Below are positions 51,385 to 60,557 of a stretch of DNA of 64,000 bases, piece after piece; position 1 is the stretch's first letter, and every line of letters starts with the position of its first letter. Below the pieces are notes generated by a model. The model worked only from the letters and a program-made list of their open reading frames with translations, was not told the DNA's origin and ran no database searches. Location: contig NZ_JAAGVZ010000008.1 of NCBI RefSeq assembly GCF_010882125.1, positions 124,001 to 188,000 on the forward strand, read 5' to 3'. The translations under genes were made by a program, and so were the position numbers. This DNA is from Peribacillus alkalitolerans (GTDB lineage: Bacteria; Bacillota; Bacilli; Bacillales; DSM-1321).

Positions 51385-51418
51385 GAAAAAAAATATGCCC
51401 TCCAAAAGGAGAGCATAT
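51385..51418 (-). terminator. Terminator of yhaM
   Basis: ATATGC-CTCC pairs with GGAG-GCATAT over an AAAA loop (one C/A offset), then T8 on the minus strand. Confidence 0.9.
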
Positions 51419-51420
51419 CA

Positions 51421-52365
51421 TCATTCATGAAAACCTGGTTTGTAAAAAGAGCGATTGTCTAGAGCAAAAATTCGTTCGGTATATTCTCCAGGCTTCACTT
51501 TATCCAATGCGCGGTCTAACATATTGATTTTCGCATCAATGTTATCGATATAGTGTAAGATTTCAGCTTCCTTGATCATTGGAGGCTTCGGGCTTCCCCA
51601 TTCTGCTTTTCCGTGATGGCTTAAAACCAAATGTTGTAGGATCATGACTTCTTCCCCATCAATCTCTAGCGATTCAGCCGCCTTACCTATTTCATTTACC
51701 ATGATTGTAATATGACCAAGCAGATTGCCTTCTACAGTATACACAGTTGATACCGGACCAGAAAGTTCGATGACTTTTCCTAAATCATGCAAAATAATGC
51801 CCGCATAAAGTAAATCCTTATCCAGATTTGGATATAGTCCTACGATTGCTTTTGCAAGATTTAACATACCTACGACATGATAAGCAAGGCCAGACATAAA
51901 TTCATGGTGGTTTTTTGTCGCGGCTGGGAATGTCATAAATTCCTGTTGATGTTTTTTCAATAGATAGCGGGTAATCCGTTGGATATTAGGATTCCTCATT
52001 TCGAAGATGAATTGGTTGATTGTGTCAGCCATTTCATCCTTCGGTATCGGTGCAATTTGAATCAAACTAGCCATTGTGACAGGATCTGATTCATTCGTTG
52101 GACGGATTTGACGGATTTTTAATTGATTGCGACCACGATAATTTTGGATTTCCCCATGAATCTTGACCGTTTGTTCCGCTACATACATTCTCTCAAAATC
52201 TTCATTGATATCCCAAAGCTTCCCTTCAATCTCACCTGATTTATCGGAAAGAACAAGTGATAGGAATGGTTTTCCGTTACTTGCAGTACCCTTCGTACTC
52301 GATTTAATATATAAATAAGCCTCGAAGACCTCTCCAACTCCATAATAAGTAACACCTTTGTCCAA
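51421..52365 (-). CDS. yhaM: 3'-5' exoribonuclease YhaM
   Basis: YhaM degrades RNA and single-stranded DNA from the 3' end. The protein has an N-terminal OB-fold (about 1-110, [31 protein letters not shown]) and a C-terminal HD domain with [13 protein letters not shown] and [14 protein letters not shown] (His-Asp about residue 193). The TTG at 52365 follows GGGGGG by about seven bases, and gives 314 residues, equal to B. subtilis YhaM. An upstream ATG would add 18 residues without a ribosome site. Downstream of yhaNO on the same strand, likely a separate unit. Confidence 0.93.
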   Translation of the reverse strand: MDKGVTYYGVGEVFEAYLYIKSSTKGTASNGKPFLSLVLSDKSGEIEGKLWDINEDFERMYVAEQTVKIHGEIQNYRGRNQLKIRQIRPTNESDPVTMASLIQIAPIPKDEMADTINQFIFEMRNPNIQRITRYLLKKHQQEFMTFPAATKNHHEFMSGLAYHVVGMLNLAKAIVGLYPNLDKDLLYAGIILHDLGKVIELSGPVSTVYTVEGNLLGHITIMVNEIGKAAESLEIDGEEVMILQHLVLSHHGKAEWGSPKPPMIKEAEILHYIDNIDAKINMLDRALDKVKPGEYTERIFALDNRSFYKPGFHE

Positions 52366-52566
52366 AATAATCCCCCCGGTTAAATGGTTATTTAAGTATA
52401 CCATATGTTGACTGTCCAAATAATTCGATCATGCGCTGATTACAAAACTCGTCGATTAGCGAGCCCTCAGTCGAAGAAAGAGTTGTTCGTTGCCCTAATA
52501 CTTTTGGTCCACTACGTCGATTTTCTTCCATGCTGCCATATCATACTTTCTTTAAGTTCAAATGAA

Positions 52567-52594
52567 AACTACAGGGCCATTTGGCCTCTGTAGT
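52567..52594 (-). terminator. Probable terminator of yhaON
   Basis: ACTACAG-GGCC pairs with GGCC-T-CTGTAGT, one bulged base, ATTT loop. The trailing T-run on the minus strand is short. Confidence 0.6.
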
Positions 52595-52611
52595 CTTGAC
52601 ATGAATATAAA

Positions 52612-55602
52612 TTAAACTAGAGTCTGCTCATAGTTGGTTTGTAAATGAATGACATGCTTCTTATTAAATTTATTGGCAACATGTTGATGACAAGTGAAAA
52701 ATAGAATTTGATGTTTTTCTTTAACCTTTTGGAGAAGTTCGATCGCTCTGCTAGTCCTTTTATCATCAAAATTCACGAAGCTATCGTCTATGATGATTGG
52801 TAATCTTTCTTCCTTACTGGTATGCTCCGCTAATGAAAAACGCAAGGCCATATATACTTGTTCGCTTGTACCCCTGCTTACTTCTGTTGCTTCAAACCAA
52901 ACTCCATCTTTTCTTTGGAGAATCAATTGTTCTTCCTCTATTGACCAGGAAAGCTTTGTATACTCTCCATTCGTTAAAACATTTACATATTGTTCAGCGG
53001 TAGTCATGATTTTAGGCAATTTTTCATTTCGATAACTAGCAATGGCCTGGCCTAACATTTCTTTAGCAAGAGCAAATTTTGCCCATTCTTTAGCAGAAGC
53101 CTGAAAAGATGATTTTTGATTAAGGAAGTGGTGAATTGTTTGTTCATAAGTTCCACCTTCTTCTAATAGGCTGATTTTATGCCTATGCTCTGTTAATTTA
53201 GCATAGAGTTCATGTTGCTTATCCAGCGACTTCTCTCGTTCAGTTTGTTTTATTTCATAATTGGCAGTATGGATGTTCCTTTGACCAACACGACCTAACC
53301 ATTCTAAAAATTCTTTAGAGAGGCCCCTTAATGACTCCTGTAGTGGCGCTTTCTTTTGAAGTAAATGAAGTTTTTCTTCATTCAGGTTGGCAAGGTGCCT
53401 AAATTGTTCTTCTTCCTTGCATTCTGCTAATCCGTATAGTCCCATAATTTCTTGATCAATCAGGCCGATTTCATTCAACAAGTAGGTAACCTGTTCATCT
53501 ATTCGCAGTCTCTCCTGGTTTATATGACTTCTACCTATTTTCTCTTCTTGAAGATTTGTAAGTGCTTGTTTTAACCCAAAAAATGCATCTTGCCAAGTCA
53601 GTACAGGTAACTTTAACCCTTCTGCATAAGTTAGGAGATTCTCTTTTACTTTCGAGGTTCGCGTCATAAATGTCAGGTTTTTTTGATTGAGTGTTTCAAG
53701 TTCCCTACAAGTCAATTTTATGATTTGAAGGGTTTGATAAATAGACTCTAATTTTAGCTTTCCAAAATGAGCAGGCAATCCCCATTTTTGTAAAAGCTTC
53801 GCTTTCATTACCTGTAATTGTTCTGACTCTCTTTCCCATTTTTCAAACCGATCGACTATGTGGTTAAAAATATGTTCGTACTCTTGCTTTCGGATTTTTT
53901 CTTCCTGGACCCGTTTTTGGATCTCATCATCCTTTGCAATAAGTTCTTCCTCTGCCAGGTTTCTTTGAATCGGGTTTAGTCCGCCAAGTAGCTCTAATTG
54001 TTCAATTAGTTGCTGTTTTTCGCTCATCAGTTCCACTGATACTGGCGTCTTACGTATCAACTTTGTGGCGGATAATGACATAAGGAGCAATAAGAGAAAA
54101 ACGACAGATAAGACCCATTGATTCACTATTAAGCTATAAAACACTCCTCCACCACATATAGTCGCAAGAAACAACGAAATTAAATTCTGCTTTTTATGGG
54201 CTTGCTCTTCTTGTTTCTTAGCATTATGAATCTTTTTTTCTAATGTTTCTATCTGTTCAGATAGCCATACTCTTTTTAAGTAGTCCTGCCCAGCTTGACC
54301 AAATTCTTTCTTTACCATTAACAATTGGTCACGTTTTTCTTTCGATAATAACTGAGAGGTAAGTTCACGGATTTTCTTTTCGGATGTTTCTAACTTATCT
54401 TTTTCAAATTGGAATTGTTGGTCTAGTTGTATTTTTTCATTCTTCATTTTTTCAGATGCCTGATCTAGCTCAATTGATTGTTGCTTAACCCATTCACTAG
54501 TATCGATTTTATGAATTTGTTCTGGTCTTAGTTCGAGGTGGAGGTCCTGTAAGCGATCTGAAATGGTACCTTCAAGCCTCTTTATCTCTAATAGATATTC
54601 GCTTTCTTGCTTCGTCCATTCATGGATGGACGTTGCATTTTCCACGGAAAGCTGAATCTCTGCTTCAATTTCAGGGGAAATCATCAATCCATTCTTTAGA
54701 AGGTCTTCTATCTCTTTTCTTCTAGATGCCATCGTAAGTTTTTGGGCTTCTAATGGAATCCTAGCTTGAATTAATTGTTCTAGTCGCTTTTTACCGTCAA
54801 TTGGAAAAGGAAAATCTCCTATCTCTTCTAACCTTTTATTCACTTCATCATGTTCATCCATGATAGGCTTAATACTTTTCCATTCTGCAAGGAACTGAAG
54901 CTCTTGATCAAGACTTTTGATGATAGTCTCAGTCTCTGCCAATTCCCGTTGAAGCTGGACGTATTCATCCTTCAAAATCATATACTCACTTTGAGCTTCA
55001 TCAGCCTTCTTCGTCAGCAGCTGTAGGGATTGCAACTCCTTAATGGCTTTATTGATTGGCGGATTTTTCCCTGCAGGCTTATATCTTTGGTCCATTTCCT
55101 TCTGTAGCTCCGATTGAACCTGCAACAACCGATCGCTTCCAACGAGACCTGCAGATAATAAATATTTACCAATTTCATCTTTCTTCATATTCCTTAAAGC
55201 ACTGATACCATCCAAATTAAAGGAAAAGATGGATTGGAACGTCAATTTATCCATACCTTGCAGCAATTCAACAAGTACCTCTTCCTGACCGATCCGCCCA
55301 TCCGGAAAAGTAACTGTCACATCTCCTTTGGCTTTCCCTCTAATTCTTTCTACAATAACCTGTCCGTGCTGTTCGGACTGAATCGTTAATTTCCCCCCAT
55401 ATTTGGATTGGTTCTTAGGTTCATAACGATTTTCAATTTGTTGCTTTGTTGGAAAACCAAATAGGATACTATGGATAAAAGACATCAATGTTGATTTTCC
55501 TGCTTCATTTTCGCCGTAAAACACGATTAAATCAGAGTTTAAAGCAAAACGGATATTTTCCATTTTCCCATAACCATACAGTTCAATCCCGACTATCCTC
55601 AT
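52612..55602 (-). CDS. yhaN: SbcC/RecN-like ATPase YhaN
   Basis: A large SMC-type ATPase of 996 residues. Walker A GENEAGKS (30-37) starts the N-terminal half-head, the long middle is coiled coil (about 170-860, with a pair of hydrophobic helices at about 475-515), and the C-terminal half-head has the Walker B stretch LPIIIDDSFVNFDDKR. The hydrophobic pair is unusual for SbcC and suggests membrane association. It overlaps yhaO, its Mre11-like partner, by four bases. The YhaNO pair is thought to process DNA ends in parallel to SbcCD. Confidence 0.9.
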   Translation of the reverse strand: MRIVGIELYGYGKMENIRFALNSDLIVFYGENEAGKSTLMSFIHSILFGFPTKQQIENRYEPKNQSKYGGKLTIQSEQHGQVIVERIRGKAKGDVTVTFPDGRIGQEEVLVELLQGMDKLTFQSIFSFNLDGISALRNMKKDEIGKYLLSAGLVGSDRLLQVQSELQKEMDQRYKPAGKNPPINKAIKELQSLQLLTKKADEAQSEYMILKDEYVQLQRELAETETIIKSLDQELQFLAEWKSIKPIMDEHDEVNKRLEEIGDFPFPIDGKKRLEQLIQARIPLEAQKLTMASRRKEIEDLLKNGLMISPEIEAEIQLSVENATSIHEWTKQESEYLLEIKRLEGTISDRLQDLHLELRPEQIHKIDTSEWVKQQSIELDQASEKMKNEKIQLDQQFQFEKDKLETSEKKIRELTSQLLSKEKRDQLLMVKKEFGQAGQDYLKRVWLSEQIETLEKKIHNAKKQEEQAHKKQNLISLFLATICGGGVFYSLIVNQWVLSVVFLLLLLMSLSATKLIRKTPVSVELMSEKQQLIEQLELLGGLNPIQRNLAEEELIAKDDEIQKRVQEEKIRKQEYEHIFNHIVDRFEKWERESEQLQVMKAKLLQKWGLPAHFGKLKLESIYQTLQIIKLTCRELETLNQKNLTFMTRTSKVKENLLTYAEGLKLPVLTWQDAFFGLKQALTNLQEEKIGRSHINQERLRIDEQVTYLLNEIGLIDQEIMGLYGLAECKEEEQFRHLANLNEEKLHLLQKKAPLQESLRGLSKEFLEWLGRVGQRNIHTANYEIKQTEREKSLDKQHELYAKLTEHRHKISLLEEGGTYEQTIHHFLNQKSSFQASAKEWAKFALAKEMLGQAIASYRNEKLPKIMTTAEQYVNVLTNGEYTKLSWSIEEEQLILQRKDGVWFEATEVSRGTSEQVYMALRFSLAEHTSKEERLPIIIDDSFVNFDDKRTSRAIELLQKVKEKHQILFFTCHQHVANKFNKKHVIHLQTNYEQTLV

Positions 55603-56816
55603 TTCAGCACACCTCCTTTAGCATTGATTAGCTGGAAAAGGAGGGTCTCCGCTTCTTCTAACAATAAATGTTTTTCTTCTAATGCATCGTCCAAATATTT
55701 TCTTGCTATTACATGACTAAACAAAGGCTTCACAGCATTATTTATTAACTCCTCTTTCATAGACTGCCTTTTAATCATCTGGAATAAGGGATTGGAGGAA
55801 TCAAGATGGAAGGTATCCGGCATTAGCAATGTTAAAGCGTAGGGCCACACAAAGTCCTTTCTATATTCTTCTTCCTCTTGAAGGATTTCTAACAGTTCTG
55901 CTTGTTTGACCACTAAATCTTCTGGAAAAGACATGGCTTGAATATGTAGTTCCGCCATGACAGCGCAATCTTCTTTTCGTAAAGATTCCAATTGCTCGCG
56001 GCAGGTTTCCAATAAATCATCGAAGCTCTGAATGTCTTTTTGCAAAAGCTTTGCTTTCTCCCAATATATATCACAAGTAGGGATGAAGATGATGTCAGTT
56101 ACCCTATCTTCAAGTGATACTAAAAAACACCCTTTTTCACCTTGCTCTTTCCGATTTCTCCCTTGAGGATTCCCAGCATAAATGATGGGAGGATCTAAAG
56201 AGAGCTGTTCTTGTTTATGAATATGCCCTAAAGCCCAATAGGAAAAATTCATATCCATTAATTCTTGTAATGAGAAGGAAAGGTAAGGACTATGATCAGT
56301 ATTTCCTTCAACCGATCCATGTAGCATCCCAATATGAAAATCAGCCCCCTCTGCCTTTGTATAGTAAGTTATGGCACGATCCATCACATGCCTTTTCGGA
56401 TAGCTGAATCCATAAATATGTACCTTAGTTCCATCTTGTTTTTCAAATAATTTAACTTCCCCTTTATCAGAGAAAATGTGTACGTTTTCCGGATAGTCGA
56501 TCTTTATCCAATTCCCCCCTAAGTGATCATGATTACCGTGGATGATATAAACCTGGATTCCATGACCTTTTAGCTTTTCAAATTCTTTTCGAAGTTTGAT
56601 TTGCGTTGACAGAATACGGTTTTCCCCATCATACAAGTCTCCACTTAACAAAACAAAATCTACTTTTTCCTTAATTGCAGTTAATACGATTCTTTGAAAT
56701 GCAAGGAAAGGACTATTTTGTAATCTATGAAAAATAGTCTCTGGAACATTCTGTAAACCTTTAAAAGGGCTATCTAAGTGCAAATCAGCCGCATGAATGA
56801 ACTTTACATTACCCAA
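55599..56816 (-). CDS. yhaO: Mre11/SbcD-like metallophosphoesterase YhaO
   Basis: A 405-residue calcineurin-fold nuclease. Metal motifs are HAADLHLDSPF near the start, LLSGDLYDG, IHGNHDH and, further on, IGMLHGSVEG and WALGHIHKQE, all intact. The TTG at 56816 follows GAGAGGTG by six bases; the in-frame GTG nine bases upstream overlaps this. The ATP-dependent partner yhaN overlaps the 3' end. The pair plausibly acts on DNA ends or secondary structures; the substrate in vivo is not settled. Confidence 0.9.
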   Translation of the reverse strand: MGNVKFIHAADLHLDSPFKGLQNVPETIFHRLQNSPFLAFQRIVLTAIKEKVDFVLLSGDLYDGENRILSTQIKLRKEFEKLKGHGIQVYIIHGNHDHLGGNWIKIDYPENVHIFSDKGEVKLFEKQDGTKVHIYGFSYPKRHVMDRAITYYTKAEGADFHIGMLHGSVEGNTDHSPYLSFSLQELMDMNFSYWALGHIHKQEQLSLDPPIIYAGNPQGRNRKEQGEKGCFLVSLEDRVTDIIFIPTCDIYWEKAKLLQKDIQSFDDLLETCREQLESLRKEDCAVMAELHIQAMSFPEDLVVKQAELLEILQEEEEYRKDFVWPYALTLLMPDTFHLDSSNPLFQMIKRQSMKEELINNAVKPLFSHVIARKYLDDALEEKHLLLEEAETLLFQLINAKGGVLK

Positions 56817-56962
56817 GATTATCACCTCTCATTTGCATCATTTTACCACAAACAGAACATACTTTCCCTTTGGAAATTACGATATCTCAAAAATACAGAA
56901 GGTTTTTATTCAAACGGGTGATAATAAAGCAACAAACTTTACGAAAACAGCCTAAATTAAAT

Positions 56963-56989
56963 AAGGGCACCCACATAAGGGGTACCCTT
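56963..56989 (-). terminator. Terminator of yhaQP
   Basis: AAGGG-ACCC pairs with GGGT-CCCTT with one C/A mismatch, before yhaO. The T-run on the minus strand is only moderate. Confidence 0.6.
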
Positions 56990-56997
56990 TAAACCAG

Positions 56998-58236
56998 TTA
57001 TTTTAATTGCAGTGCCCTTTTAATGTTTTTCCAAAAGTTCGCACTCTCATACATCAACACTCCACCTCGATAAATTCGAGCACCAACTATCGCAAGAAGT
57101 ACAATAGTGAGGATTAATAGTCCGATGCTGGTTGCAATTTCCCAGAAAGGAACTTCCAACATCCCGATTCGAAGGAACATTAACATTGGTGCAAAGAATG
57201 GAATGAATGATGTCACTTGGACAAAGCCTGCTTCAGGATTATTCAATCCGAACATCGCCAACATAAAGCCAACCACGACTAACATAATCATCGGAGTGAT
57301 AGTCGGTTGAAGATCTTCCACACGGCTTACTAACGAGCCTAAGAATGCCGCTAATGTTGCATAAAGGAAATATCCCAATAAAGAGAAAATAAACGCATAA
57401 ACGATGGTATTAAGCGATGTACCACCGAATCCTAGAAAGGAGAATATCCCTCCTTCCATATTTTCAAGATTTCTTTTAATGGAAGTATACCCCACCAATA
57501 AGAACAGTGACATCTGAGTGATGCTTAATAGGGCAATTCCGAAAATCTTGGCAAACATTTGTTGGATAGGTGGAACACTCGATACAAGTATCTCCATGAC
57601 ACGGGATGTCTTTTCTTGAGCAACTTCAGCCGCAATCATATTGGCATACATAATGACGCCGAAATAAATCACAAATAATAGAATATATACGAGACCTCGA
57701 GCTTGATTTAATTCTTCTTCTGTCTTCGCACTATCCTGTAACGCTTCTTTTTCAAATCCAGCAGGTTCATATAGCGATTGGACTTGTTCAGTAGAAAGGT
57801 TCAACTTACTAGTTACAAGCATGCTCTTTACTTGGGTCAAAGCCGTAGACAGCTGCGTATTCATCGTATTATCTGAGATGGAATTTGATTTATAGATTCC
57901 TTTTGGCATACCTTTTTCATCTTCTTGAATGACTAAATAGCCTTTCACCTTTTCATCTTCAACGAGTATCTTACCCTCTTCTTCTGTCTCGATGCTTTGA
58001 AGCTCAATCTCTTCATTTTGCGCCTTAAATACCCCTGTAAATTGTTCTTCGAATTTATTGCTTTCATCCAAGACAGCAATGACCTTCTGAGTATCCTTGT
58101 TAAATAAGTCAATGATTTTACTTAAGTTTGTAAACCCTAACACAATGACTAGCATGATAGCAGTAGAAATAAGGAATGATTTTGCCTTCACTTTTGATAA
58201 GTATGTATGGGATAATACTAGCCAAAATTTACTCAA
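56998..58236 (-). CDS. yhaP: ABC-2 type exporter permease YhaP
   Basis: A 412-residue permease in the NatB-like group. One N-terminal helix (about 20-42), a long extracellular segment (about 45-180), then five to six helices including the conserved MIAAEVAQEKTSRVMEILVSSVPP loop. Homologues export sodium or toxic compounds; the substrate here is unknown. The TTG at 58236 has AGGTG six bases upstream (an in-frame GTG at 58245 is an alternative). It overlaps yhaQ by eight bases, so the two subunits are made together. Confidence 0.87.
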   Translation of the reverse strand: MSKFWLVLSHTYLSKVKAKSFLISTAIMLVIVLGFTNLSKIIDLFNKDTQKVIAVLDESNKFEEQFTGVFKAQNEEIELQSIETEEEGKILVEDEKVKGYLVIQEDEKGMPKGIYKSNSISDNTMNTQLSTALTQVKSMLVTSKLNLSTEQVQSLYEPAGFEKEALQDSAKTEEELNQARGLVYILLFVIYFGVIMYANMIAAEVAQEKTSRVMEILVSSVPPIQQMFAKIFGIALLSITQMSLFLLVGYTSIKRNLENMEGGIFSFLGFGGTSLNTIVYAFIFSLLGYFLYATLAAFLGSLVSRVEDLQPTITPMIMLVVVGFMLAMFGLNNPEAGFVQVTSFIPFFAPMLMFLRIGMLEVPFWEIATSIGLLILTIVLLAIVGARIYRGGVLMYESANFWKNIKRALQLK

Positions 58237-59128
58237 GTGAAGCACCTACCTTCTCAATGAAAATATCATTTAAGGATGGTTCCTCTAATTCGAATTTGCG
58301 CACAAATCCTTTCGAAACTATTTCCTTTAATAACCGTTCGGCTACTTCCTCACCCGTGACTTGAAGATGTGCACCTTCTGTAATCTTCTTATATTTTGTT
58401 ACTCCAGTGAAATCTTCCAAAATTGACAAATCAAAATCGGCATGGATAATCACATTTTTCTTACCGAAAGAACGTTTGATTTCCTTCAACTTCCCATGGA
58501 CGACAGGTTGGCCTATATGCATAATACAAAGGTGCTCACACAATTCCTCAACATGTTCCATTCTATGGCTGGAGAAGACAATTGTCGTTCCTTGGTCCTT
58601 TAAATCCAATACTGCTTTTTTCAACATCTCAACATTCACGGGGTCCAGTCCGCTAAATGGTTCATCTAAAATTAGAAGTTTCGGCTTATGGATGACTGAA
58701 GCAATGAACTGGATTTTTTGTTGATTACCTTTAGATAATTCTTCCACTCTTTTATTCTTGTATTCTGGTACTTTGAAACGCTCAAGCCAAACATCCAGTT
58801 CCCTAATCGCATCTGCCTTTTTCATTCCTCTTAATCTAGCCAAATATACAATTTGCTCTTGGACTTTTAATTTAGGATACAGTCCACGCTCTTCTGGCAA
58901 ATATCCAATGATTGGGCTAGTGGAATAATCAATCTTCTTCCCATTCCACGAAATTTTTCCTTCTGTAGGATCGAGTAACCCCAATATCATACGGAACGTA
59001 GTTGTTTTACCAGCTCCATTTGCACCTAAAAAGCCGAACATTTCACTCTCAGGTATCGAAAAATTCACTGCGTTAACAGCTGTAAAATTCCCGAACTTTT
59101 TTGTCACATTCTCTATAATTAATGACAC
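58229..59128 (-). CDS. yhaQ: ABC exporter ATP-binding protein YhaQ
   Basis: The 299-residue ATPase partner of YhaP (NatA-like). Walker A GANGAGKT (35-42), signature VEELSKGNQQKIQF, Walker B LLILDEPFSGLDPVN and H-loop SSHRME are intact; a C-terminal extension of about 80 residues is typical of the NatA group. The GTG at 59128 is chosen for GGGGGG nine bases upstream. The in-frame N-terminal extension to 59233 has no support. First of the yhaQP operon. Confidence 0.9.
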   Translation of the reverse strand: MSLIIENVTKKFGNFTAVNAVNFSIPESEMFGFLGANGAGKTTTFRMILGLLDPTEGKISWNGKKIDYSTSPIIGYLPEERGLYPKLKVQEQIVYLARLRGMKKADAIRELDVWLERFKVPEYKNKRVEELSKGNQQKIQFIASVIHKPKLLILDEPFSGLDPVNVEMLKKAVLDLKDQGTTIVFSSHRMEHVEELCEHLCIMHIGQPVVHGKLKEIKRSFGKKNVIIHADFDLSILEDFTGVTKYKKITEGAHLQVTGEEVAERLLKEIVSKGFVRKFELEEPSLNDIFIEKVGASLE

Positions 59129-59324
59129 ACAATATCCCCCCTTAATCTCTATACGTATGAAACAATAAAAAGTTTTATTTATAGAATATTTTTCCAAATA
59201 ATTCATCGTAATATGATTGAGAACTTTAATCAAGCCATTGTTTAATGGAACCGCTTTACAAGATTCATAATATTATGCAAAAATAGTAACAAGTATCAGA
59301 AAAATTAAAAAAGTAGGTGTATCT

Positions 59325-59510
59325 ATGAAAACGTATAAACTCACTGCCTTTGATCCGGCTGGGGAAAAACTCCTTGATGAGTCTTTTCAAGCTGAAAACG
59401 ATGACCAAGCAAAAGGCTTAGGAGAAAAACTATTACAAGAAAAAGATTTGATTGAGAAAACACATCGATGCACATCTCCAAGTGGAAAGCTAATACTGTT
59501 TCATCGTTAA
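59325..59510 (+). CDS. yhzD: YhzD-like small protein
   Basis: A 61-residue soluble protein: MKTYKLTAFDPAGEKLLDES, with the C-terminus THRCTSPSGKLILFHR. This resembles B. subtilis YhzD and its family; function unknown. GTAGGTG precedes the ATG. It is divergent from yhaQ and followed by yhaR on the other strand, matching the expected gene order around yhaQ and yhaR. Confidence 0.78.
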   Translation: MKTYKLTAFDPAGEKLLDESFQAENDDQAKGLGEKLLQEKDLIEKTHRCTSPSGKLILFHR

Positions 59511-59624
59511 ATGGAAAAGGTAATTTTCCTCGGAACAATTAAAAAACCAGATTTTCCGGCGAAAAGTATTCTTAGTAGTTTTCCGGCTCTACGGCTTTGA
59601 GCGTTGCGCAGTTGATAGTAAACA

Positions 59625-59673
59625 TAAGAGCGGCTGCAAGGACCATGAGTCACTGTTCTTGCAGCCGCTCTTA
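59625..59673. terminator. Long hairpin between yhzD and yhaR
   Basis: TAAGAGCGGCTGCAAG pairs perfectly with CTTGCAGCCGCTCTTA over a 17-base loop. It can end both convergent genes although its T-runs are poor. Confidence 0.75.
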
Positions 59674-59677
59674 ATAT

Positions 59678-60472
59678 TTATTTACCTTGGAAATTTGGGC
59701 GTCTTTTTTCCACGAATGCTTTAATACCTTCAGCGTGGTCTTCGGTTTGTCTCATTTTAAGTTGGCCATGCTTTTCTAATTCAAGGATCTTCTGTAGCTG
59801 TGGACGGCTCATATCAGCTAAGATTTTTTTCGTCTTCACCATCGCTTGAACCGGGCTGTTCAACCACTGTTGAACTTTATGACTTACTGCTGCTTCTAGA
59901 TTTTGTGTCACTTCATGAACTAAATTCTTCTCAAATGCCTCAACTGCAGTTAGAACCTTACCTTCCCAAATAAGTTCTTTAGCCTTCACTTCCCCAATTC
60001 TTCTTTCTAGGAAGAAATGAGAGCCTCCATCTGGTATGAGGGCGATTCCAATAAAATTCATGGCAACCTTCGCATCATCTGCTGCAATTGAATAATCACA
60101 TGCCAGTGCAATGCTAAGTCCTAATCCTGCTGCAGCACCATTAATTGCACAAATGGTCAACTTAGGCATGGAATAGAGATTGAGCGCCACTTCACTAATG
60201 CTATCCATGATCGAATGGAAGTCACTTTCATCTGAAGAGGCAAGCATCGTTTTAATGTCTCCACCTGAAGAAAACGCTTTCCCTTTTCCCTTTAATAAAA
60301 CGACGTCAACATCATCATCCATTGATAACAAACGAAGTTCTTTTGCCAATTCTAACAGCATCTCTTTATTTAATGCATTCAGTGCCTCTGGACGGTTCAA
60401 CTCCACATGAGCAACCCGGCCGACTTTTTCCACTAGTACTGGTTTTGCAAGTGACATAGATTCTGTACTCAA
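59678..60472 (-). CDS. yhaR: Enoyl-CoA hydratase/isomerase family protein YhaR
   Basis: A crotonase-fold enzyme of 264 residues. VAHVELNRPEALNALN opens the fold, the oxyanion segments are SSGGDIKTM and GAAAGLGLSIALACDYSIA, and GIALIPDGGSHFFLERRIG holds the D-G-G-S motif, with an aspartate at about residue 147 as a candidate catalytic acid. The start is TTG (60470-60472), with GGAGGG upstream. B. subtilis has yhaR beside yhaQ. The in vivo acyl substrate is unknown; isomerase activity on unsaturated acyl-CoA is possible. Confidence 0.85.
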   Translation of the reverse strand: MSTESMSLAKPVLVEKVGRVAHVELNRPEALNALNKEMLLELAKELRLLSMDDDVDVVLLKGKGKAFSSGGDIKTMLASSDESDFHSIMDSISEVALNLYSMPKLTICAINGAAAGLGLSIALACDYSIAADDAKVAMNFIGIALIPDGGSHFFLERRIGEVKAKELIWEGKVLTAVEAFEKNLVHEVTQNLEAAVSHKVQQWLNSPVQAMVKTKKILADMSRPQLQKILELEKHGQLKMRQTEDHAEGIKAFVEKRRPNFQGK

Positions 60473-60557
60473 TAATAGCCCTCCCTCAGTTTATTCTTAT
60501 ATCATTATACCTTTTAGTGGAATCGATAAAAATGAATTTTTCAAAAAATTCGATATT